Of a stretch of DNA of 64,000 nt, positions 12,772 through 23,987 are shown piece after piece; positions within the stretch are counted from its first letter, which is position 1, and every line of letters begins with the position of its first letter. Source of the DNA: Fremontodendron californicum (Eukaryota; Streptophyta; Magnoliopsida; Malvales; Malvaceae). The position numbers and the translations under genes were made by a program. The DNA lies in NCBI GenBank assembly GCA_030761205.1, contig JAULJL010000017.1:10001-74000 (forward strand), written 5' to 3'. The notes beneath the pieces were generated by a model. The model saw nothing but the letters and a program-made list of their open reading frames with translations, ran no database searches and had not been told where the DNA came from.

Positions 12772-13467
12772 CCTCCAAAAAGAAGATTTCTCATTTTTCA
12801 AAATTATAAAACCCTGGATATCTCCACCAGAGGCTTCAGCTATCACCACCGAAGAGTTCTTCACTTTTAAAACTGTAAAATTCTGGATATCCCCACCAGA
12901 AGCTTTGGCTATCACCTCCAAAGACTTGCTCATTGTAAAATTCTGGGTAACTCCTTCAGAAGAAGATTTCTCATGTTTCAAAATTATAAAACCTTGGATA
13001 TCTCCACCAGAGGCTTCAGCTATCACCACCGAAGACTTGTTCACTTTTAAAACTGTAAAATTCTGGATATCCCCACCAGAAGCTTTGGCTATCACCACCA
13101 AAGACTTGCTCATTGTAAAATTCTGGGTAACTCCTTGAGAAGAAGATTTCTCATTTTTCAAAATTATAAAACCCTGGATATCTCTACCAGAGGCTTCAGC
13201 TATCACCACCGAAGACTTGATCACTTTTAAAATCGTAAAATTCTGGATATCCCCATCAGAAGCTTTGGCTATCACCACCAAAGACTTGCTCATTGTAAAA
13301 TTCTGGTTAACTCCTTCAGAAGAAGATTTCTCATGTTTCAAAATTATAAAACCCTGGATATCTCCACCAGAGGCTTCAGCTATCACCACCGAAGACTTGT
13401 TCACTTTTAAAAACTGTAAAATTCTGGATATCCCCACCAGAAGCTTTGAGAAATGATGCAGATGCAC
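12553..13467 (-). CDS. 304-codon repeat-encoded ORF, function unknown
   Basis: An uninterrupted ATG-initiated frame on the sense strand of the retroelement. Most of it is about 3.7 copies of a 60-residue repeat generated by the 180-bp DNA array. Conserved blocks include SSVVIAEASGGDIQGFIILK and MSKSLVVIAKASGGDIQNF, so each 60-residue unit holds two or three related sub-blocks around a V-V-I-A-x-A-S-G-G-D-I-Q core. The last ~75 residues are non-repetitive and rich in S, K and I. I recognise no domain. The frame lies just upstream of the PPT, where elements of this lineage normally have 3' untranslated repeats. A period divisible by three would keep a frame open without selection, and the complementary strand is also partly open (12905-13138, 13217-13456). 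I consider translation unlikely but not excluded. Confidence 0.25.
   Translation of the reverse strand: MHLHHFSKLLVGISRILQFLKVNKSSVVIAEASGGDIQGFIILKHEKSSSEGVNQNFTMSKSLVVIAKASDGDIQNFTILKVIKSSVVIAEASGRDIQGFIILKNEKSSSQGVTQNFTMSKSLVVIAKASGGDIQNFTVLKVNKSSVVIAEASGGDIQGFIILKHEKSSSEGVTQNFTMSKSLEVIAKASGGDIQNFTVLKVKNSSVVIAEASGGDIQGFIILKNEKSSFWRSYPEFCFFNMCIYIKKHLHQSKLFESTSKNIYINPSIYICIKDICTSLSHFVSYSTPASTSKSIRIFSKSLG
12772..13448. repeat. 180-bp tandem repeat, ~3.7 units
   Basis: Landmark AGAAGATTTCTCAT recurs at 12781, 12961, 13141 and 13321, an exact 180-bp period with few mismatches. Each unit is itself three diverged ~60-bp sub-repeats sharing GTAAAATTCTGG and ATCACCACC-type cores. A 1-bp insertion near 13410 shifts the last copy. 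Confidence 0.93.
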
Positions 13468-13850
13468 ATGTCTTTTAACAAGGTGCTCATGTTTCGTGGT
13501 GCAAATGTAAAATATTTCTTAGTGCAAATGCAAATGGCCTGGATTGATGCCCATGTTTCATGATGCAGATGCCCCTACTAATTGTGTTCATGTAACTGGA
13601 TTATGAATGGTATAACTACAATTACCACACAATAATGAAAATGCAATGATTTTAGAAATGATGCAATTGCTTGAGATGACACAAATGCGAATTCCATGAA
13701 GAATGTAAATGTAAAGGTAAAATGAAAATGCTTATGGAATAATGCCAATGCAAATACCCATGAATGATGCAAATGCTTGCTGACACTGTACAGATGCAAA
13801 AGCTCGATAAAGAGATGAGTGCTCATGAGTGATGCAAATGCCCCCGGTTG
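13449..13850. repeat. Degenerate ATGCAAATGC repeats
   Basis: Short, irregular repeats with cores such as GATGCAAATG and AATGCAAATG. They continue the type seen at 12541-12771 on the other side of the 180-bp array, suggesting that the array arose inside them. Confidence 0.7.
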
Positions 13851-16352
13851 TTTTTCTAGACTTTGGCTTAGCCTTTCAAATTCATTTTTCCTCTTCAAAT
13901 CAGAGTATATCTTCAATTCATTTTGGTTATTCTCTTTGCCCCAACAGTTTTCAAACTTTCATCAACAGAGATCTGCACTGGGTTCGATTTCTTCTTCTCA
14001 TATCTGGAAGTCAGGACCTACCCTGGCAGTTCTATACCTTTGGGTTATAAAAACCCTTGTCTCATGTCAACATCAAAAATGGGTATTTCAAAAAATCTCT
14101 TTATTTGTTTTCGCATCTTGAAAACTTCTGAACAAAAAATATTAACCCCACAATGTGTGATGTATAAATCTTTTGAAGATTGATGATCATTGTTAGAAAT
14201 TTCTCTAAGAGTAATTTGGTTTTTTTCAACTGGATTGGCAAGGCTTGGTATAACAAGATTCTGGCGTTTCCAGGAAAACTTCATGACAAAAATGTATATC
14301 CCTTCTAGGCTCACAAATGGAACAGGTTTTATAAATCATGAATTTATTGAGAACCAATCAAATTCAACATTCTTTTAGTTTCCATATCAAGGCATTTTGG
14401 CAAGCGTCAAGATTGGCCGGGATGTTTAAATTGGAAAGTTTGATCTTGGAGGAAAAAAAGATTCAATTTTTGAAGACAATCCTTCGAATGAGAGCTGACA
14501 ATTTGGGGGGTTCAGGAATTCCTAGATGTTCCTCGATGACCACTTTTTTAAGATGACCTTCTCTTTTTGTGGTATCGGCACTTTCATAGATGGCATCGAA
14601 AATTTCCATTTTACTCTAGACCGCCCATTTTTGGGTTTTCGCCCTAGAGCCCCATTCTTTCCAATTTTCTTTCTCTTTTTTCGTTCTACCATACACTTGA
14701 GAATTCTAAATTCTTCCTTAGTGAAATGAGAATTCGATGAGATGGGATAAAATCTGAGGAAAACCCTTCAAATTAAATATTCATGCTTGATCAAAATGGA
14801 CTTTTAAAGCATGTAATGTAGGTCATGGCTCAGAGTTCAGAAGGAAAGGATAAATAGGCCCAAAATATGTGTTTGAGGGTAATCAGATCAATGATCATTT
14901 CTTGAAGAGGATTCTCTTTGAAGCATTTGTCCCTTCTTGGACATTTCTTTCCTTTTGACTTTTGTGTCTTTTCTTCTTCGCTTTTGGCTTTCATTTGCCA
15001 TCGCTTTTTCACACACTTTTTTTTTGTGTTTTTTCTTTTGTTTTTCTTGGCTTTGATTTCGCCATCTTTTCCTCTTCTTTTTTCTTTGACAGAGTGAGCC
15101 CGTATTTATTCGGGGTTCCATTTTCTTTGTATCTGTCTTTGAGCTAGGACTCATTTCTTAGTGATCTTTAAAAAGATCTTTCATCGCATTTGCCCCCCAG
15201 TGTAGAGGGTGATCCTTGATCAGGGTTTAAAGAAAAAAGAATTCTTTCGGCTCAAAAGGGGTGACTATGGATAATTTCTTTTTGTGCGAAAGGGATATGA
15301 AAGATGGCCATTCTTCATGTCAAGCACGAATATTCAAACTGAAAAGCAATTCCCAATAGATATTCAAAATTTCATTTTGCACTTTGGAATCATCCGAATT
15401 CTCATATGCATGATATCACAATTTTTCTTTTTCTTTTTTTCTTTTGTTTTTTCGTCGCATGCCCCAATGATTCATGCGTTTAGTCCATCCTTATTCACCA
15501 TGTATCTATCATTTCCACATATGATGCCCCAATTTGATTAACCAATGAGAATTTGTATCAATGAGGAACATAGCAAGTCCAGGTCTGTACTGAAAAGGCT
15601 GAATTTCAAATCTGAGTTCTTTGAAGAGACAAGGAAAATATGACCCAAAAATAATGGGTTTTCTCTGGGACAAGGGATAATCTATTTTAATCATTGTGCC
15701 CCAGGGTGTCAAACATGAAGTGATGTCTGGGCAATTAGTGTTTTGTGGTCATTGGGAAAGGTCATGAATGGTTTTAACACAATCTTGACACACACCAAAT
15801 TTTCAAAATCTGGATTCTTGAAAGAATGCCTCATTTGTTTGATTTTCAAGGAATTTGAAAATTTTCAAAAAGTTCGTTCCTTTGTTCATAGCCTAGACTA
15901 AGATCTACGTCTTTGCTTATTCTGTGATGACAATGGTTTTATGAAGTCAAATCATTCATATTCCTTGAAGCATTAGGTCTTTCAAGTGGTTTCGGTTCAA
16001 AAGATTTAGGCTTAGGAAAGCCTAAAAGAGAGGGCTGAAGGTATTGGGTCATTTCTAACAATGATCATCAATATTCTCAAGATTGTTCATTATTTCATGT
16101 GAAAACCACTTATTTATTGTTTACCACAAATTTTCTCAAAGTTTCATTTGTTTTTGCAAATTCAAATCTATTGCTAAAATAAAATGAATACAAAATATTT
16201 AAATTCAAAATTTATTTATTTCATGTAGATGTCATCATGAGACAAGAGCTTTCATCATCAAAGTGTAGAAATATATGCATCAGAATGCTCCTATTGACAT
16301 GCTTTCAAAGATAACAAATCTTATCCTCAAAATTCTTCAAGAGGAAATCAAT
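13851..16352 (-). other. Unique interior of the retroelement, no readable pol
   Basis: About 2.5 kb of mostly non-repetitive sequence. I searched both strands for retroviral protease, reverse transcriptase, RNase H and integrase motifs in the supplied translations and found none. Frames are short; one at 14888-15154 is a lysine/arginine-rich low-complexity peptide. The TGCCCCCCAGTGTAGAGGG stretch at about 15190 resembles blocks I have seen next to Ogre/Tat-like elements, but I cannot assign it a role. Confidence 0.6.
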
Positions 16353-16553
16353 CTATGGTAAAACAGATTTCCAATGTTCGATAAGCTCTGGAATCCAAAT
16401 GCCATCGTGGACAAGACCCTCAATTCTTTCCTTCAGTTTTCTGCATTTTTTAGTCGAATGCCCAATTGCCCCAATATGATACTCGCACTTGCTGTTGGGG
16501 TCATAGCTTTTAGCTGACGAAGAAAACTCTTTAAAGCTAAGCCAATTTCTATT
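16353..16553 (-). pseudogene. gag remnant with CHHC zinc knuckle
   Basis: A 66-codon open segment bounded by TGA at 16556-16554 and TAG at 16355-16353. It contains CEYHIGAIGHSTKKC, a C-x2-H-x5-H-x4-C zinc-binding pattern, preceded by SYDPNSK and followed by LKERIEGLVHDGIW. This arrangement is the one I associate with the nucleocapsid part of Ogre/Tat gag proteins, where the knuckle is followed by a short K-x-K-[VI]-x-x-L-[IV] helix. Gag would package the element RNA in virus-like particles. The N-terminal gag is not recognisable: the upstream (rightward) sequence is tandem repeat, and no protease follows. It reads on the same strand as the PBS and PPT, which supports the orientation. It has no suitable start codon and is not a functional gene. 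Confidence 0.72.
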
Positions 16554-16556
16554 TCA

Positions 16557-17760
16557 TCTTATTAATGTGTTTCATGATGAATGAGCTATGAATGTCATGA
16601 GTGCAATTTGATGCATGTGAAGGATAAACAAAGTTATGCGTGGTCATATACAGTGGAAACATGTTGACCATGTATGTTATAAATGCAACACGATGCCAAC
16701 ATGATGCATTTAAAGAATAAGAAAAATCAATGCATGGATATATGCAATGAATGACTATGTATGTTCCAAATGCATTTCCCAATGAATGATCATATACACT
16801 ATGAATGCTACACAATGTCAATTATGATGCATGTGAAGAATAAATGATTGACACAGAGTATATACAAAGAAAATCTTGCTAACCGTGTATGTCATGAATG
16901 CAACTTGACGTCAATATGTCAAATTAATGCGTGAGCATATATGGAGAACTCATGATGACTGTGTATGCCATGAATGCAACCTGATGCCAACATGATGCAT
17001 GTAAAGAAGAATCAAATTAATGCATGGATATATACAATGAATGACCATGTATGTTCCAAATGCATTTCCCAATGAATGATCATATACACTATGAACGCCA
17101 CACAATGTCAATTATGATGCATGTGAAGAATAAATGATTGACACAGAGTATATACAAAGAAAATCATGCTGACCGTGTATGTCATGAGTGCAACTTGATG
17201 CCAATATGACAAATTAATGCATGAGCATATCACGACGACTATGTATGCCATGAATGCAACCTTATGCCAACATGATGCATGTAAAGAATAAGCAAATTAA
17301 TGCATGAATATATACAGAAAAATTATACTGACTATGAATGCATGAATGCATGAATGCAACTTGATGCTAACATGATGCATGTAAAGAAAGGATAAATTGA
17401 TATATGGATATATACAGAAAAATCATGCTGACTATGAATGCATGAATGCAACTTGATGCCAACATGATGCATGTAAAGAAAGAATAAATTGATATATAAG
17501 TATATACAAATAATGACCATGCATGTCATAAACGTATTCTACAATGAATGACCATGCATGCTATGACTGTAACATGATGTCAAAATGATACATGTAAAGA
17601 ATTCATAAATTTACACCAGGGTATATACAAAGAATGACCATCTATATCACAAATGTATTTTACAATGAATAACCATGCATGTTAGGACTATAACATGATG
17701 TCAAAATGATATATGCAAAAAATAAATGAATTAACACAAAGGTATATACAAAGAAATCAA
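16557..17760. repeat. ATGATGCATGTAAAGAATAA tandem array with ~290-bp superunit
   Basis: A 65-90 bp unit with cores TGATGCATGTRAAGAAT and GTATATGYCATGAATGCAAC repeats about 15 times. A longer period is visible: CAATGTCAATTATGATGCATG recurs at about 16815 and 17106, roughly 290 bp apart, with nearly identical sequence between. The array occupies the place where gag should begin and may have displaced it. Confidence 0.88.
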
Positions 17761-18114
17761 TGATTACACGAAATTGGTAGGACCTAAATCTTGATTATTC
17801 AAAAATCTCATTATGCAAGATTTGCCTCCAAATTTATGATTTTTTTTTTGTGTGTTTTTTTTTTATTTTTTTTTATGAAAAACCAATCACATTATTTTCA
17901 AAAGAATTCCAGGGTGGATCCTACTATGGTACAATATGCAAATGTTCATGTGACATTATCGGTTTTATGAAATCATCAAATGAAATTACCAACTGTTTAT
18001 TAAAGAATGAGATCAATAATACAACAAAAAATGTACATGCTCTATTCACACATGCATGAAATGTGCAACATGCAAAAATATTTGAAAAAAGATTTTTTTT
18101 TTTTTTTTTTTTTA
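17761..18114. other. Unique stretch ending in poly-T
   Basis: Non-repetitive AT-rich sequence between the 290-bp array and the leader, with T-rich runs near 17840-17870 and a 21-base T run at about 18093-18113. No coding content is recognised. Confidence 0.6.
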
Positions 18115-18201
18115 GAAACAGCTAATGAACATCTGCCCCAACAATATCTGCTTATTTAGGCATCACGATGCCTTCGAGGCGGAGTATCACATTTATTACG
18201 G

Positions 18202-18219
18202 ACGATGTACGTACATCGT
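18202..18219. repeat. 18-bp perfect palindrome in leader
   Basis: ACGATGTACGTACATCGT is self-complementary over its full length. In RNA it could form a kissing loop or an extended duplex between two genomes. That role is inferred only from its position in the leader. Confidence 0.9.
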
Positions 18220-18453
18220 TGCCCGATCTACCACACTTATTCGGAGTGTAAAATAGGTAACAAAAAGTTTAGAAATGTCCCTCCATGTGTTCCTATTTTC
18301 GGTATATCTAACGGAAATCCGGCATGGCTTCGCCTAGGTTCACTATATGAGGGTGAATCGGTTCTAAGGCCCCGAATTGTTCCTCACTGTCGCCGGTGAA
18401 GGCTAGTAAGGCACCCCGATAAAAGCGGGTTCAATTTGTTAGAGTCTATTTCC

Positions 18454-18550
18454 CTAGCCCATGCGGATTGTTAATCACGAAGGCTTAGGTAATTTAGTAC
18501 TCCGGAAGTGTTTCACTAGCCCATGCGGATTGTTAATCACGAAGGCTTAG
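18454..18550. repeat. 35-bp direct repeat in leader
   Basis: Bases 18454-18488 and 18516-18550 are identical, 62 bp apart, with core CTAGCCCATGCGGATTGTTA. A local tandem duplication with no known role. Confidence 0.9.
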
Positions 18551-18932
18551 TTACTTTGCTCCCACCTAAAAGGACGGAACCCGGGTATAGGATTCATGAT
18601 ATGCAAATGCACGTGTAGTGTGTGTGGAGGTACAACAAACCTTTCACCACCTATTCTACACCCCTTATTCTAAATGCCCTAACTATTTATAAAAAACATT
18701 CAAGAATAGTGTAACGCATTAATCAACAAGCAATTATAATATACAACCTTAAATAACTAGAGAACAATGATAAAATGCATGCACATGAGTATGAACATAT
18801 TTAAAAACATTTTATTATTTTCAAAATTCTCCTTATTAAAAAAATGTGGGAATTAAAATTAAATACCAATTAAACCAACAAAACCGAGATTTTGATAACA
18901 CACGACTAATTCTAGGCCTGACTCTCTAATAG

Positions 18933-18950
18933 TCCCCAGTGGAGTCGCCA
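18933..18950 (-). promoter_or_regulatory. Primer binding site
   Basis: The minus strand reads TGGCGACTCCACTGGGGA, three bases after the LTR end at 18954. It begins with the TGG expected from pairing with a tRNA CCA tail. From memory, Ogre/Tat elements use a TGGCGACTCC-type site matching a tRNA-Arg; I cannot check the tRNA here. It fixes the right-hand LTR as the 5' LTR. Confidence 0.8.
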
Positions 18951-18953
18951 AGC

Positions 18954-21900
18954 TGTCGCAACCTAAAAAATAACGAGTCTCATCGCAAGACTTTATTATT
19001 CGTTAAGCGTGACATTAAAAAAAAACCGAGAAAAAGTCGACTTAATTCCTCTAGAAAAATGAAGGTTTTGAAAATGACCTTAAAAAAGATATGGAGTTGC
19101 CACCAATCTTTTTTAGCTAGGTGTGATCGGCCACCTATTAAAACCGGTTTTATAAAATATTTTAAAAATTAATTAAAACATTTTAAAAAAACCAATTTCA
19201 AGTCTACGTTTTAAAACCAGAGAAATCAAAGAAGCGGGTTCGGGAGTCGGTTACGTGCGGGGAAGGATTAGCACCCCCACAATGCCCGTATAAATCGGTA
19301 CCTTATTAATCGTGTGTTATCTCAAGTCTCGGTAAAAGCTAGTTTTAAATTTAGAATTTCAAATTAATTCCCAATTTAAAGAAAAATAATTCTATTTTTT
19401 ATTGAAAATGATTCGGATTTTATAAATTCAAAATTTTCCTATATTCCCGAACAAACGTGGCAAAATATAGAAATTTTTATTAGTTTTGGAAAACTTTCCG
19501 AATCATTTTCTTTTTTGAAAGAAAGATATTCCTTTATTAATGATAATTGATGATATTCCCTCTAGCAAACCCGGTAGAGAACTCATGAATTATTTTAACT
19601 CGGGAATATCTTTATATTTTTTTATTGAAAACCATTATCTTTTTTTGAAAACATTTAAAAGAAATGAATATGTATATGCATGACATAAATAAAATGACAT
19701 AGCAAAATCTAAATAATATAATGCAACCTAAATGACATGACATGATTTGAATGCCTTAACATATTATAAATGAAATGAAATATCCTAAGTTATATGATAT
19801 ATTATAAATAAATGAAATGACCTAGGGTACATAGTATATTCTATATGAGATGCAATATCCTAAGTCACATGATATATTCTAAATGAAATAAAATAACCTA
19901 AGTAACATAACATATTCTATATGAAATGAAATAACCTAAGTAATATGATATTTTCTAAATGAAATAAAATAACCTAAGTAACATAACATATTCTATATGA
20001 AATGAAATAACCTAAATGACATGGCAAACATGAATGATATGGCATATAAATTAAATGAGATGGAATATGAAATAATGCTACCATATAATATGCATGAAAA
20101 TAAAAATGGAAATAATAATGCATGAACATAGTATATGCTAAATAATATGACCAAAAAAATAACTAAATAAAAGCATAGGATATCATGAAATATTCCAAAT
20201 CATATAATAAACCATATAACATCAAAAATATAAATCAAAATAATAACAATATCATAAAAATTATTATAACAAGAATCACATATTATATAAAATGCATGAA
20301 TATAAAAATGCAATGCATGAAATGTATTTTTTCCTTTAATTAAGGAAATCTGTATATCTAAAAAGATATACGGCTACCTTAGGAAAATATGTCAAATTAA
20401 ATATTCTAAAACCAAAATACTTTGTGATTGTTTGAAAATAATTTTGAAAAGCTTGAATTAACAATAAAAACTGGGCTAAAAATTTTTAAAGGGCTCTAAT
20501 TTCCTAAGTTTAAAAAAAATCCGGACTTGACTACCCTTAACCCGGGTCTTGAAAAACCATTTTTAGAGTTTAAAAAGGTTTATAAATTACCCTAAGTCAG
20601 TAGCTAACCCTCCTAATCAGCCCACTCTAAGTAAATTAACCAAAACAGAAAAATGGTTTTTCATTAAATTCAATTCTGATTCCACTGTCCAGTTTTAATC
20701 CACGATTTTTTACCCTATTTTTAAAAATTCCAAAAATTCTGAAAAAATACTGGATACTCAAAAAATGTAAAACTACACGATAAAAAATCGGATTAATTTT
20801 ATGATTAAAGATGAATTCCCAGAAAAATCAGATATGTACGAGCTTTTGGAGGAGAAAAAACTGCTTTGCCAACACATTTTTGCCTTTGATAAAATCATTT
20901 AAAAACCAAAGTAAAAATATTTGAAACTCATAAAATGATTTGCAAACAGTAGCTAGGACTTTTTGAAAGTTAGATAAAAATTGGCTAAGTAAAAAAAATC
21001 ACAAAGGTAGAATAATCAATTTGACAAACTTAATTTTCCACAAGTGTGCTCAAGAGAGCATGACTTTGAACCATTAATTGGCTCAAGTCATTATTCAAGT
21101 GGCATGAACATGAAATGCATGAAACAATGCAGCAAACATAATGCATGAAATGCATGGATTTAAACCTAAATATCATGAAAAAATATATGGCATTCATAAA
21201 GTAACCTAGACCTAAATGAACTTGCATGGCATTTAATGTAACCTAGACCTAAAATATGCATGGCAATTTCACAAACACAAGGCATGCTTAATTCAAAAAT
21301 CCAACCAAATATCATGCAAATGCAAAAACCTAACAACTAGCATGACAAAAAATGCAACACACAATGCAAAACACATGGAGTAGCCAAATGGCCTCAAGCT
21401 CCAACAAGCATGGCCTTTTCACAAACACTTGGCATACTAGCATGAAAAACTAAGTCATAACACTTAAATCATGCAAAAATCACACAAGCATTTTCACAAA
21501 CACTTAATATACTAAATCTAAAACATGCTCAACTAAGATATAAAACAAAAATCATGCAAAGACCACACAAGCATTTTCACAAACACTTGATATACTAAAT
21601 CTAAAACATGCTCAAATTTAAACAACATGAAAACAGAAAATCAAAAATGCAAAAACATGATATCTAAGACATAAATGGCAACAAATAAAGCAACCAAATT
21701 AAAATATAACTCAAGAACATGAAGTAACATAACATTTAAAACATCAAAATCAAAGAAAATAACATAACATAACATAAACAATATGGTAAAATGAACCCAA
21801 AACAGCAACTTAAAATTAAAAATGTAGGCCATTTGGCCATGGTGAGTTTATTGTAAAAATAAAATGTAAAAAATATACTTAAGAAAGAGATGAAGTAAGA

Positions 21901-23982
21901 ACCTAAAAGAACAATAAAAAAAACATTTATTTAAAATGGAAACTCACCAAATAGAAATCAAAATAGCAAAAACAAGAATAGAAAATGAAGAAAGTGCAAG
22001 AGTTGGTGCTCAAGAGCAACCTCAAGAAGCTAATATTTCAAGCTTTCCTCTTCAAACTTTCCTTTTTTTTTCTAAACTTTTCCTTTTTGCTCTCAACCAA
22101 GAAGAGAAAAACTAAGAAAAACTAAGAGAAATCAGCCAAAATGAAGTTCCAAATTCGAAATTCTGACCCTCCCTTTAATGTTGGCAGAATTTTACCTTTC
22201 TCCTCCCCTAGGATATTGTCATTTTTTGTGTAACCAATTTTCCATCAAATGGCTAATAATTCAAGGTGAAAAATCATGAAATTACCACCTTTAGATTAGC
22301 ATCTCAGCTCTCTCAATTACAGCTGTTAACTAATAATGTTGACATCTCTCTTGGCCTATGTGCCTTGATCAAAGAGAATCTCTAACTAACTCTTGATTTT
22401 TAGCCATTTGATTGAAAAATCAGAAGCTTCCTCCTTCCTTTGGGCTTGGGCAGGCCAACACTTCTCTTTTCCAGCCCAGCTCTGATTTTTTGAAAGGCCC
22501 AAAGAAGCCCTTTTCGGTTGCTTGGATGAAATGACCGTTTTGCCCCCCGATTGCAAATAAATATCAAACGGACTCCAAATTAAAATTTTCTTTTTTTAAT
22601 ACTTCCAAAATAATAAAATATTGAGTTCTGGAAGTTTTCAAAATTATCCGAGTCCGTTTTCTATTTATTTGGATTTTTTCTTCCAAAAATGCCCTTTTAT
22701 GCCCCTACATTTTACCATTTTTTAAACGAGCTCCAAATCAAGATTTTTCTTCACCAATATCTTCCAAATAATTTAAAAATGTGATCTGGAAGTTTTCATA
22801 ATTTTTTGAGCTCATTTGGTATTTTTTCGGGATTTATCGGCTTGATTTACTACATAGGAGGCCCGGGATTTGGCCATTTTGCAAATAGACTCCGAATCAA
22901 GATTTTCTTTTTCCAATATCTTCCAAATAATTTAAAAATGAGATTTGCAAAATTTCAGAATTTTTGGAGTTCATTTGCTATTTTTTCGGGATTTATCTTT
23001 TTGAATTATTGCATAGGAGGCTCGGGATTTGGCCATTTTGCAAACCAACTCTGAATCAAGATTTTATTTCGCCAATCTCTTTAAAATAATTTAAAAATGA
23101 TATTTGCAAAATTTCAGAAGATTTGGAGCTCATTTGCTATTTTTCCAGGATTTATCTTTTTGAATTACTGCATAGGAGGCTCGGGATTTGGCCATTTTGC
23201 AAACGAACTCCGAATCAAGATTTTCTTTCGTCAATCTCTTTCAAATGATTTAAGAATGAGATTGAAAAATTTTCAGAATTTTCGGAGTCCATTTGCTATT
23301 TTTCCCAAATTTTCCAATTTTGTCCTTTTGCCTCCGAAACCCGATTTTGCTCAAAACAAGTCCGATTTTCAGATTTTCTTCAATCTGAGCCTTGGGCTAT
23401 CCTTTTTAATCATTATTCATCCATTGGGGGCTTTGTTCTTACCAAGTCGGGCCATTTCTGTGATTCTTCTCGATTTCACCGAAATCCACTAAAAACCCTA
23501 ATTCTCGGTTTTCTCCTGGATTGACTTTTCTTTCGGTTTTTCTTGCAAGTGACTTCTCCATTACCCGTATTCAGTACTTATCTTTCATTTGGAACCTTCA
23601 ATTTCGACCAATTTGATCGTTTAAGCACTTTTCCCCAAATTTCTCGGATTAGGATTTTCTTTCTACTGAATCTCCAAATCCCAACTTTCGAACTTCATAT
23701 CTTTCAATGTAGACCTCGGATTATCAAAATTCTTTCGCCATTTTTCAATTGAACTTAAAATCTTGATTTTGAAAGTGAGTTGACTTTATCAGTAGTTGAC
23801 TTTCTGGGGTTGACTTTTTCGGGGTTGACTTATTTTTCAAGTTTGACTTTTTGTGCTCGCCCTCTTAAACTAAGACTCGGAGTACCACCTGTAGGATGAA
23901 AACAGTCTTTTTACACTCGGAAACATCAATATAGGAAGAAAACATACCTGTTTAGTGGTCCGGACAAAATTAGGTGTCTACA
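18954..23982 (-). mobile_element. 5' LTR (sense orientation) of the 17.4-kb element
   Basis: 5029 bp. On the minus strand it starts TGTAGACACC at 23982 and ends TTGCGACA at 18954. The 3-base spacer and PBS follow directly. It matches 6563-11607 throughout, but divergence is uneven (see findings). Small reading frames inside it, such as 21030-21227 and 23097-23492, recur in the other LTR copies and encode nothing I recognise. Confidence 0.9.
22720..23300. repeat. 159-bp tandem repeat inside LTR (second copy)
   Basis: The same array as in the other LTR, with the same unit number and order but noticeably more base differences than the central part of the LTRs. Confidence 0.86.
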
Positions 23983-23987
23983 ACATT
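23983..23987. repeat. Target-site duplication, right copy
   Basis: ACATT directly follows the LTR end and matches 6558-6562. Removing the element and one ACATT restores a continuous satellite reading of the ACATT-GATATATTAC type. Confidence 0.88.

Larger units (their letters stand above)
18115..18932 (-). other. Retroelement leader (5' untranslated region)
   Basis: The most GC-balanced part of the element, lying between the PBS and the first array in sense orientation. It contains an 18-bp perfect palindrome and a 35-bp direct repeat (listed separately). Packaging and dimerisation signals usually lie here in LTR elements. No open frame of interest is seen. Confidence 0.65.
6563..23982 (-). 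mobile_element. Complete non-autonomous Ogre/Tat-type LTR element
   Basis: A 17.4-kb element with ~5-kb LTRs, a 7.35-kb interior and an ACATT target duplication. The minus strand is sense: PBS next to the right-hand LTR at 18933-18950, PPT next to the left-hand LTR at 11608-11620, and a gag zinc-knuckle remnant at 16353-16553 reading leftwards. Very long LTRs, a TGTAGACACC terminus, a TGGCGACTCC-type PBS and tandem repeats in the 3' untranslated part fit the Ogre/Tat lineage of Ty3/Gypsy. No protease, reverse transcriptase, RNase H or integrase is readable, so it must have been mobilised in trans, like the elements called LARDs. What I see are the repeats, signals and gag motif; the lineage assignment rests on recall of family features. 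Confidence 0.85.
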
